Part shown: one piece after another, positions 7,917-13,207 of the stretch
Layout: each line of letters opens with the position of its first letter
How positions within the stretch are numbered: position 1 is the stretch's first letter
Source: JBHJOF01 sp050330055
GTDB taxonomy: Bacteria; Pseudomonadota; Alphaproteobacteria; Kiloniellales; JAKSDN01
Reading direction: 5' to 3'
Assembly (NCBI GenBank): GCA_050330055.1
Contig: JBHJOF010000365.1
Span: 1 to 13,207 of the forward strand
DNA: 13,207 nt
The notes under the pieces: model-generated
Database searches by the model: none
Seen by the model: the letters and a program-made list of their open reading frames with translations, nothing else
Told to the model about the DNA's origin: nothing
Translations under genes and position numbers: made by a program

Positions 7917-9509
7917 TCAGCCCTCCATCCACCAGCGTTCGACGTAGCGGCCGCCGTCAAGCTCCCAGTTCGCCGCTACGTCGGGGCCATGCTGAACCTT
8001 GTCAGCCATGGCATAGACGTAGTTCGCGAAGGCCCAGACGATGACACCGCCTTCGTCGCGCACGATCTGCTGCGTCTCGCGATAGATTTCGGCCCGCTTG
8101 GCGTTGTCGAGCTCGCTGCGGCCCGCCTTCAGCAGCATGTTGAAGCGCTCATGGCTCCAGAAGGTATCGTTCCAGTTGGCACCTTCCGCATAGGCCTGCG
8201 AGAACATCCAGTCGATGGTCGGGCGGCCGCCCCAATAGCACATGGACCAGGGCTTCTTCATCCAGACGTTGGACCAGTAGCCGTCGTTTGGCTCGCGCAC
8301 CACGTTGATGTCGATGCCGGCTGCTGCAGCATGCTCTTTCATCAGCACCGCGGCGTCGACGGCGCCGGCGAAGGCGGCATCGGCGGCCGAGAGATCCAGT
8401 GCCAGGCGATCGTGCCCCGCTTTCTTCAGGTGGAACTTGGCCTTGTCGGGGTCATAGTGCCGCTGCTCGAGTTCGGCGTGGAACGGCACCGACGGCGCGA
8501 TCGGCTGGTCATTGCCCAGCGTTCCATGGCCCTTGAGAACCGTCTCCAAAAGCTGCTGGCGGTCGACGGCGTATTTCAGCGCCAGCCGCACGTCGTTGTT
8601 GTCGAACGGCGCGATCGTCGTGAGCATGGGTGCCGTGTAGTGCAGGAAGCCCGTCTCTTCCTCGACGCGGACTCCGGGACGTCGTCCTAATAGGTGAACC
8701 GTCTTGAGGTCGCAGCGGCTGATCACGTCGACCTCGCCGGTCGCAACCGCGTTCTGCCGCGCGTTGACGTCGCCGATGACCAGCAGCTCGAGCTCGTCGA
8801 AGTGCGCGCGTCCTTCCTTCCAATAGTTGGGATTGCGCTTCAGCAACGTGCGCACGCCGGCTTCGAAGGAATCGAGCACGTAGCCGCCAGTGCCGACATA
8901 GTTCTCCCAATCCGCCTTGCCGTCGACCTCCGGCATGATCAGCAGATGGTAGTCGGCCAGGAGGTAGGGGAAGTCGGCGTTGCTCGAATGCAGGCTGAAA
9001 ACCACGGTGTCGTCGCCGTCCGCTTTCATGTCCTCGATCGGATCGACGTTCGACTTGGCCGCCGACTTCGAGTCCTCGCCGCGGTGATGGTTCAAGGACG
9101 CGATGACGTCGCTGGCGGTCATGGTCTTGCCGTTGGAGAACTCGATGCCTTTCCTCAGCTTGAAGGTCCAAGTCGCGGCGTCGGCCGACGCCTCCCAGCT
9201 CTCCGCGGCATCGCCGACCAGCTCGCCCGCCGGATTGATCTCGGTCAGGGTATTGTGGGTCGCGAAGCCCACCGAGAGCATGTAGATATCCGTATAGGTC
9301 TGCGGATCCAGCGAGTCGGTCGAGCCCCCCTCGGCGAGGCCGGCGCGCAGGCGTCCACCTTTCTTGGGCGCGGCCTGTGCACTCGCGCTGAGCAGCGACT
9401 GCGCCGCCGCTACTGACAGGCCGAGCGCCGTCGCCCCCTTCAGGAAATCGCGGCGGCCGATGCCGCCTAGAATGAGCTGCCGATGCAGCGAATCGATGCT
9501 GTCTGCCAT
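7917..9509 (-). CDS. ABC transporter substrate-binding protein, SBP_bac_5 family (peptide/nickel/opine type), Tat-exported
   Basis: This is a periplasmic solute receptor of the DppA/OppA group, 530 residues (family 500-550). The N-terminus carries a twin-arginine signal: GRRDFLKG with Arg19-Arg20, a hydrophobic stretch (about 26-45) and an AQA cleavage site near 46, so it should be exported folded. The mature part has family hallmarks, including TWTFKLRKGIEFSNGK and later ALKYAVDRQQLLETVLKGHG. Homologues with this layout bind peptides, opines, glutathione or other amino-compounds; the ligand is not predictable. I chose ATG 9509 because GGGGAGGA sits just 5 nt upstream; a TTG at 9572 in the same frame lacks such support and would bury the Tat motif. 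No permease or ATPase gene lies beside it. The dioxygenase-thioesterase pair lies upstream on the same strand, with a 178-bp gap, so a separate promoter is likely. Confidence 0.95.
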   Translation of the reverse strand: MADSIDSLHRQLILGGIGRRDFLKGATALGLSVAAAQSLLSASAQAAPKKGGRLRAGLAEGGSTDSLDPQTYTDIYMLSVGFATHNTLTEINPAGELVGDAAESWEASADAATWTFKLRKGIEFSNGKTMTASDVIASLNHHRGEDSKSAAKSNVDPIEDMKADGDDTVVFSLHSSNADFPYLLADYHLLIMPEVDGKADWENYVGTGGYVLDSFEAGVRTLLKRNPNYWKEGRAHFDELELLVIGDVNARQNAVATGEVDVISRCDLKTVHLLGRRPGVRVEEETGFLHYTAPMLTTIAPFDNNDVRLALKYAVDRQQLLETVLKGHGTLGNDQPIAPSVPFHAELEQRHYDPDKAKFHLKKAGHDRLALDLSAADAAFAGAVDAAVLMKEHAAAAGIDINVVREPNDGYWSNVWMKKPWSMCYWGGRPTIDWMFSQAYAEGANWNDTFWSHERFNMLLKAGRSELDNAKRAEIYRETQQIVRDEGGVIVWAFANYVYAMADKVQHGPDVAANWELDGGRYVERWWMEG

Positions 9510-9546
9510 GGTGTCCTCCCCTTTGTAGCTGCTCGCTTTGGCAGTC

Positions 9547-9575
9547 AGACTAGCACCGTCCGCCGATCGCAATAA
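9547..9575 (-). promoter_or_regulatory. Candidate promoter of the substrate-binding-protein gene
   Basis: On the minus strand the extended -10-like TGCTAGTCT (9555..9547) lies 37 nt before the ATG at 9509. The best-spaced -35 candidate, TTATTG (9575..9570), is a poor match. The local A+T enrichment (TGATTTTTCCTTATTG on the minus strand) and the distance to the start support a promoter hereabouts. The exact element is uncertain. Confidence 0.25.
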
Positions 9576-9687
9576 GGAAAAATCAGACGCTTGTGCCTTT
9601 CAACCGAGGCCAGCCACAGGCCGCCACCTTGATGCACCCGGTCAAGGAATCGAGTGACATCCAACGACTGGTGCCGACCTCTCGGGG

Positions 9688-10101
9688 CTAGCCGGCCGTG
9701 CGGAACCCGAGCTTCCTCTGCACGCGATGGTCGAAACGCCCCATCTCGACGACTACGCGATTGTGGCTGCCCTCGCCGATCAGTTCGAGCTCGTCGTGCG
9801 CCACCACGTGGAAGACGATCCTGTTGCCGCTGAGCTCGACCACCTCCGCCGTGGCGCGCACCCGCATGCCGACCGGCGTCGCAGCCACGTGGCTGACGTC
9901 GATCCGCGTGCCGAGGCTCTGATGGCCCTCGGGCAGGAATCGCTCGGCGGCGTCGAGCGCGGCCGCCTCCATCAGGTTGATCATGACCGGCGTGGCCAGC
10001 ACGTGCACCTGGCCGCTGCCGATGCTGGGCGCGGTGTGCGCCTCGCCGACCAGCAGCTCGGCCGTCCCGGTGAGGCCGGGCCTCAGTGCCGAGATATCCA
10101 T
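9688..10101 (-). CDS. Hotdog-fold thioesterase, fluoroacetyl-CoA thioesterase (FlK)-like
   Basis: A 137-residue single-domain hotdog protein, close to the 139 residues of Streptomyces FlK, which hydrolyses fluoroacetyl-CoA through Thr42, Glu50 and His76. Here Thr37 (LATPVMIN), Glu45 (LMEAAALD) and His71 (VSHVAATPVG) keep exactly the same spacing (8 and 26 residues), so the catalytic triad appears intact. The GTRIDVSHVAATPVGM stretch is the family's best-conserved block. Most bacterial FlK-like proteins have no proven substrate, so general acyl-CoA hydrolysis is safe and fluoroacetyl-CoA specificity is not. ATG 10101 lies 17 bp after the dioxygenase stop with AGGAAGAG just upstream, so the two are in one operon. 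The same frame stays open far upstream through the dioxygenase gene, but that part reads as Arg/His/Pro-rich nonsense, so the short start is right. Confidence 0.9.
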   Translation of the reverse strand: MDISALRPGLTGTAELLVGEAHTAPSIGSGQVHVLATPVMINLMEAAALDAAERFLPEGHQSLGTRIDVSHVAATPVGMRVRATAEVVELSGNRIVFHVVAHDELELIGEGSHNRVVVEMGRFDHRVQRKLGFRTAG

Positions 10102-10118
10102 GGGGCTCTTCCTGTCCG

Positions 10119-11036
10119 CTAGAGGGACCGGCTCACGGTACCAACGGCTGCCGCAATCCCGAGCGGCCGTTCGCCCCGGATCGTGGTGCGATGCATCAGG
10201 CGGCGCTGGCCGTCGTAGTCGTTGACCGCGTAGTGCAGGGTGCAGCGGTTGTCCCACATGGCCAGGTCGCCGACGCGCCAGCGCAGGCGGCAGGTGAACT
10301 CCGGCCGACTGGCATGCTCGTAGAGGAAGCGCAGCAGCGGTGCACTCTCGGCCTCGCTCATGTCCTCGAAGCGCGTGGTGTAGATGGCATTGACGAAGAG
10401 CGCCTTGCGCCCGGTCACCGGATGGACGCGCACCACCGGATGGGCGGTCTCGCGGTCGGCCTCGGGCCGGCCCCGCTCGATGCCGATCGAGCGCGACACC
10501 TTGATGTCGGCGGGCAGGCCGCCGGTGCCGTAGGGCCGGCCGGCGTGCATGGCATTCAGGCCGTCGAGCGTCCGCTTCATGCCGTCGGACAGCGCCTCGT
10601 AGGCGGCGTACATGTTGGCGAAGAGCGTGTCGCCGCCGTGGCTCGGCACCTCGCGGGCGTAGAGCACGGAGCCGAGCGGCGGCTCCTCCAGGAAGCTGAA
10701 ATCCGAGTGCCAGGCGTTGCCGAAGGTGCTGATGCCGCGCTCGTCGGCCTCCTTCAGCACGGCGATGATGTCGGGATGCTCGTCCAGGTGCTTGACGTAG
10801 GGCGAGCGGCTGAGCGGTCCGAAGCGGCGCGTGAAGACGACCTGCTGCTCCGGCGTCAGGTCCTGGTCGTGGAACTGTATTACCAGGCGCTCGTGGAAGG
10901 CGCGCTCGATCGCGGCGAAGGTTGCCTCGTCGAGCGGCTGCGAAAGATCCACGCCATGGATGTCGGCGCCAAGCGCGCCGGCCATGGGCCGGACCTCGAC
11001 GCGGGTCGTGGGGCCCGTCTTCGCCGTGGTGGTCAT
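10119..11036 (-). CDS. TauD/TfdA-family 2-oxoglutarate/Fe(II)-dependent dioxygenase
   Basis: A 305-residue member of the taurine dioxygenase family, which couples 2-oxoglutarate decarboxylation to hydroxylation and cleavage of sulfonates, aryloxyalkanoates, alkyl sulfates or related acids. The iron triad is visible: His110 and Asp112 in WHSDFSF and the distal His268 in WDNRCTLHYAVNDY. Arg283 in MHRTTI, 15 residues after the distal His as in E. coli TauD, should bind 2-oxoglutarate. The N-terminus (GALGADIHGVDLSQPL) is typical. The substrate is unknown. No sulfonate transporter genes (tauABC type) lie in the window; instead a FlK-like thioesterase follows 17 bp downstream in the same operon. 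The start at ATG 11036 has no Shine-Dalgarno but a TATACT box 7-12 nt upstream, which suggests a leaderless message. An earlier in-frame start is not supported by composition. Confidence 0.95.
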   Translation of the reverse strand: MTTTAKTGPTTRVEVRPMAGALGADIHGVDLSQPLDEATFAAIERAFHERLVIQFHDQDLTPEQQVVFTRRFGPLSRSPYVKHLDEHPDIIAVLKEADERGISTFGNAWHSDFSFLEEPPLGSVLYAREVPSHGGDTLFANMYAAYEALSDGMKRTLDGLNAMHAGRPYGTGGLPADIKVSRSIGIERGRPEADRETAHPVVRVHPVTGRKALFVNAIYTTRFEDMSEAESAPLLRFLYEHASRPEFTCRLRWRVGDLAMWDNRCTLHYAVNDYDGQRRLMHRTTIRGERPLGIAAAVGTVSRSL

Positions 11037-11042
11037 GGGCGA

Positions 11043-11071
11043 AGTATAGGGAAGGGCAGGGGCGGGCGAAA
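11043..11071 (-). promoter_or_regulatory. Candidate promoter of the dioxygenase-thioesterase operon
   Basis: On the minus strand TATACT (11048..11043) matches the sigma-70 -10 consensus at five of six positions. TTTCGC (11071..11066), a weak -35, lies 17 nt upstream. Transcription would begin about 7 nt after the -10, at or next to the A of the ATG at 11036. No Shine-Dalgarno sequence lies between them, in keeping with a leaderless mRNA. Confidence 0.4.
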
Positions 11072-11105
11072 GGTCGCCTGCGCCGCCGGCCCTTCCAGGT
11101 CACTG

Positions 11106-11141
11106 GCGCATGATCCGATCCGATTGAATCGGATCATGCGC
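11106..11141. repeat. Palindromic intergenic element, 14-bp perfect arms
   Basis: GCGCATGATCCGAT (11106-11119) and its exact reverse complement ATCGGATCATGCGC (11128-11141) flank an 8-nt loop. The GATCATGCG core resembles intergenic palindromes dispersed through many alphaproteobacterial genomes; that link is from memory, not a search. It could also act as a transcription end or insulator for either neighbour, but no T-run follows. Confidence 0.75.
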
Positions 11142-11146
11142 TAGCA

Positions 11147-11160
11147 GGCTGTTGAAAAAG
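11147..11160. mobile_element. Possible solitary insertion-sequence end (GGCTGTTGAAAAAG)
   Basis: The motif GGCTGTTGAAAAAG begins 5 bp after the palindrome. Very similar GGCTGTTGAAAAA ends occur on IS elements such as those of the IS1182 and IS5 groups. No inverted partner (CTTTTTCAACAGCC) and no transposase remnant was seen nearby, so at most this is a relic of one end or a small non-autonomous element. Direction and limits cannot be set. Confidence 0.35.
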
Positions 11161-11476
11161 TCGGCAGCGGCGCGGTCAGATGGCCGGGGCCGCTGCCGAA
11201 CTCCCATCCGAACGGCACCTTGGCCATTGCCCTTCCACCTCTTCCGGCCCGCGCAATCCCGGCGGCAAGGCTCTGTCACGCCCCATCGCAGGGTCCGAGC
11301 GCCGGCCCTCGAGGTGCCTTTCTTTGTTGGATCGATTGCATTGTCTTCCCGTGACGGTGGCAGCCTTAACAGCTCATTGACGATATCTCGTTAGCTTGCG
11401 TACCGGCGACAGCGTCGGCGAACTCCGGAGGCCTTGGGGACGCCGGCCGCGTGGCACTGATTCACTGGACGACCTC

Positions 11477-12865
11477 ATGGCGATGCGCGAACGCAGCGAG
11501 CTGATGGACGAGATTGCCGCGGGCGCCGGCCGCCTCGGTCTCGAGATCGTCGACATCGCCGGCAACGTCGAGGTCATCACCACCGCGGTCCAGGGCCAGG
11601 CCAGCGCTTTCAAGCAGCTCCTCGGCCTTTCCGCCGAGGTCTCGGAGAACAACCAGCGCATCCTCGACACGGCGAGCGCCGCGCGCGAGTCTGCCGGCCA
11701 GGCCTCCAGCGAGGTGACGGCCTCGCAGCAGACCCTGGAGAGCGCGGTCAAGGACATCCATGCCCTGGTCGAGTCGGTTGCCGGCATGGAAAAACAGCTG
11801 AATGGCCTGCAGGAGGCCTTGAACGAGGTGGCGAAGGTGGCGGCCGGCATCGACGCGATTGCCCGCCAGACCAACCTGCTGGCTCTCAACGCCACGATCG
11901 AGGCGGCGCGTGCCGGCGAGGCCGGCCGCGGCTTCGCCGTGGTCGCCGGCGAGGTCAAGCAGCTCGCCAGCCAGACCAGCGAGGCCACCAAGCTGATCGA
12001 CACGACGCTGAAGGGCCTGACCGAGCAGGCCGAGCGGCTGATCGCCCAGGGCTCGGACAGCACGCAGCGGGCGCAGAGCGTGCGCGAGGGGACGCAAACG
12101 ATCGGCAACGTGGTCGCGACCGCCGGCCTGGCAATGCAACAGATCGAGCAGCAGAGCAACGGCATCGCCGATGCCGCGACCGCGATCGAGCAGCGCTCGG
12201 CCGAGTTCTTCGGCACGCTGGAATCGCTGTCGCAGGGCGTCAGCGGCTCGAGCGAGACCCTGACCCAGGCGCGCGACCGCATCCACCGGGTGATCGCCGA
12301 GAGCGAGACGCTGGTGCGCCTGACCGCCGGCAGCGAGCAGAACACCATCGACCGGCCCTTCATCGAGCGCGTGCAGGCGACCGCCGCCGAGATCGGCAGG
12401 CGCTTCGAGGCGGCACTCGAGCGCGGCGAGATCAGCGAGGCCGAGCTCTTCACGCGCAGCTACCGGCCGATCCCCGGCAGCGATCCGCAGCAGGTGATGG
12501 CGCCCTTCACCGAGCTCACCGACCGCCTGTTGCCCGAGCTGCAGGAACCCCTGCTCGCCGCTGACCCGCGCATCGTGTTCTGCGCCGCGGTCGATTCGAA
12601 CGGCTACCTGCCGACTCACAACAAGAAGTTCTCGCAAGCCCAGGGCAGCGACCCGGTGTGGAACAACGCCAACTGCCGCAACCGCCGCGTCTTCGACGAC
12701 CGCGTCGGCCTGGCCGCCGGGCGCAACCGCGAGCCCTTCCTGCTGCAGACCTATCGCCGCGACATGGGCGGCGGCAAGTTCGTGCTGATGAAGGACGTCT
12801 CCGCCCCGATCATGGTGCGCGGCAAACACTGGGGCGGCTTCCGCATGGGCTACAAGATCGACTGA
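11477..12865 (+). CDS. Soluble methyl-accepting chemotaxis protein with C-terminal Cache/PAS-like sensor domain
   Basis: A cytoplasmic chemoreceptor of 462 residues (from ATG 11477). There is no membrane segment. The N-terminal two-thirds (about 20-280) is a long coiled coil. The MCP signalling tip at about 125-160, with IDAIARQTNLLALNATIEAA and GEAGRGFAVVAGEVKQLA, is the CheA/CheW-binding hairpin. After a linker (about 280-300) comes a mixed alpha/beta domain (about 300-462) with FCAAVDSNGYLPTHNKKFSQ, RVFDDRVGLAAGRN and KHWGGFRMGYKI, which looks like a Cache/PAS-type ligand fold. Putting the sensor after the signalling domain is unusual but recurs in alphaproteobacterial receptors. No NWETF-type CheR/CheB tether was seen. 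The start is uncertain: an in-frame TTG at 11396 would add 27 Arg-rich residues with less GC-biased third positions, ATG 11483 is a further option, and none has a good Shine-Dalgarno. No che genes lie nearby. Confidence 0.93.
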   Translation: MAMRERSELMDEIAAGAGRLGLEIVDIAGNVEVITTAVQGQASAFKQLLGLSAEVSENNQRILDTASAARESAGQASSEVTASQQTLESAVKDIHALVESVAGMEKQLNGLQEALNEVAKVAAGIDAIARQTNLLALNATIEAARAGEAGRGFAVVAGEVKQLASQTSEATKLIDTTLKGLTEQAERLIAQGSDSTQRAQSVREGTQTIGNVVATAGLAMQQIEQQSNGIADAATAIEQRSAEFFGTLESLSQGVSGSSETLTQARDRIHRVIAESETLVRLTAGSEQNTIDRPFIERVQATAAEIGRRFEAALERGEISEAELFTRSYRPIPGSDPQQVMAPFTELTDRLLPELQEPLLAADPRIVFCAAVDSNGYLPTHNKKFSQAQGSDPVWNNANCRNRRVFDDRVGLAAGRNREPFLLQTYRRDMGGGKFVLMKDVSAPIMVRGKHWGGFRMGYKID

Positions 12866-13207
12866 AGCAACGGCGAGTGCCGCTTCGGCGTAGGATACTG
12901 CCAGTTGCGCGCTGTTCGAGCAGACTTGGACAGCGAACCGCCCCCCTTTCCCCTGGCACCGTCATGGTCGGCGAAGGCCACTGCTGTCCGGTTTAAACAA
13001 TAAAGCCTTCGTGTTGTCCGCTTCGCGGACGCCCCCCTCCCAACCCTCCCCCTCAAGGGGGGAGGGGAAAAAATGAGCGGAGCCGGCACCTTAGTTTGCC
13101 TCCCCCCTTGCGGGGGAGGCCCAGGGGATCACCGGGCGCAGCGCCGGAGGGGGGCTGGCGCGAAGCGCCGAAAGGGGACAGAGGAAAAGCAAGTCTCCGT
13201 CCTGCCG
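12866..13207. other. Intergenic region after the chemoreceptor gene, 342 bp to window edge
   Basis: No coding sequence was supported here. It starts with unremarkable DNA and a small GCCG-CTT-CGGC hairpin (12879-12889). A short A+T-rich patch with the 8-bp palindrome GTTTAAAC (12991-12998) follows. The paired G/C-tract repeats (13019-13167) come next, and the last 40 bases show nothing recognisable. No convincing T-tailed terminator for the chemoreceptor gene was seen on the plus strand. Confidence 0.6.
13019..13167. repeat. Two inverted copies of a G/C-tract intergenic repeat
   Basis: The outer arms 13019-13040 and 13146-13167 are inverted copies matching at 19 of 22 positions (both contain GCCCCCCTCC or its complement and a CGCTTCGCG-type end). 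Inside are two hairpins, CCCTCCCCC/GGGGGAGGG (13044-13052 with 13058-13066) and GCCTCCCCC/GGGGGAGGC (13098-13106 with 13112-13120). They share a CCTCCCCCCTTG core in opposite orientations. The right copy has a longer middle (about 13121-13145) than the left (13041-13043). Read leftwards, the first hairpin is followed by no T-run; its A-tract (13068-13073) would be a T-run upstream of it. Similar C-tract/G-tract repeats are common between genes in alphaproteobacteria. Confidence 0.75.

Larger units (their letters stand above)
11037..11476. other. Divergent intergenic region, 440 bp
   Basis: This stretch separates the leftward dioxygenase operon from the rightward chemoreceptor gene. It contains the candidate dioxygenase promoter (11043-11071), a 14-bp-arm palindrome (11106-11141) and an IS-end-like motif (11147-11160). 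A TTGACG (11377-11382) could be the -35 of a chemoreceptor promoter, although its -10 partner near 11400 is poor. Between about 11160 and 11370 the sequence reads as non-coding. The small open frames there have no Shine-Dalgarno, recognisable product or coding-like composition. Confidence 0.55.

Noticed and set aside
6929..8044. A 371-codon plus-strand frame across the slipin gene and beyond.
   Set aside because: It lies out of frame with the unmistakable slipin gene and reads into the convergent gene; Arg/Gly/Gln-rich composition is typical of shadow frames.
10102..11103. A continuous minus-strand frame that would fuse a large N-terminal region to the thioesterase (471 residues in all).
   Set aside because: The upstream part lies out of frame over the dioxygenase gene and reads as Arg/His/Pro-rich sequence without domains. 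The thioesterase has its own ATG at 10101 with a Shine-Dalgarno and normal family length.
11152..11394. Small plus-strand open frame between the palindrome and the chemoreceptor gene.
   Set aside because: No Shine-Dalgarno, no recognisable product, and it starts inside the IS-end-like motif.
11462..12829. A 455-codon minus-strand frame opposite the chemoreceptor.
   Set aside because: Antisense shadow of the MCP coiled coil; Leu/Gly/Arg/His-rich and without recognisable motifs.
12983..13008. A+T-rich patch with GTTTAAAC palindrome as an IS end or attachment site.
   Set aside because: An 8-bp palindrome alone is expected by chance, and no partner end or direct repeat was found in the window.

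Overview
The window is about two-thirds G+C with strongly GC-biased third codon positions. Gene content (an RND efflux pair, GMC oxidoreductase, TauD-type dioxygenase, Tat-exported SBP_bac_5 protein, soluble chemoreceptor) and the intergenic palindromes fit a free-living, metabolically versatile alphaproteobacterium. I cannot name the genus. No rRNA, tRNA, CRISPR array, intact transposase or phage gene was seen.

Layout, left to right. (1) Positions 1-548, minus strand: the N-terminal third of a GMC-family FAD oxidoreductase that runs off the left edge. (2) 549-1047: a 499-bp divergent intergenic region holding a cluster of GGGGACTGTCCCC-type inverted repeats. (3) 1048-5479, plus strand: a two-gene MexEF/OqxAB-type RND efflux operon, lipoprotein adaptor then inner-membrane pump, with no outer-membrane channel or regulator in view. 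(4) 5632-7805, plus strand: a translationally coupled nfeD (membrane ClpP-class serine protease) and slipin (SPFH/stomatin) pair. (5) 7917-9509, minus strand: a Tat-dependent SBP_bac_5 substrate-binding protein converging on the slipin gene, without permease or ATPase genes nearby. (6) 9688-11036, minus strand: a TauD/TfdA-type 2-oxoglutarate dioxygenase followed 17 bp later by a fluoroacetyl-CoA-thioesterase-like hotdog protein. (7) 11037-11476: an intergenic region with a 14-bp-arm palindrome abutting an IS-end-like motif. (8) 11477-12865, plus strand: a soluble methyl-accepting chemotaxis protein with its putative sensor domain at the C-terminus. (9) 12866-13207: intergenic DNA with two inverted copies of a G/C-tract repeat.

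The efflux pair should act as one drug/solvent pump using an OMF encoded elsewhere. NfeD and slipin form the classic membrane-microdomain quality-control pair. The dioxygenase and thioesterase are probably co-transcribed, and their joint substrate is the most open biochemical question here. The SBP just downstream may or may not belong to that set.

I did not find a convincing wholly new system. The items most worth a second look are the dioxygenase/FlK-like thioesterase pair, the C-terminal-sensor chemoreceptor, the possible leaderless start of the dioxygenase gene, and three unrelated intergenic repeat families packed into one short window.
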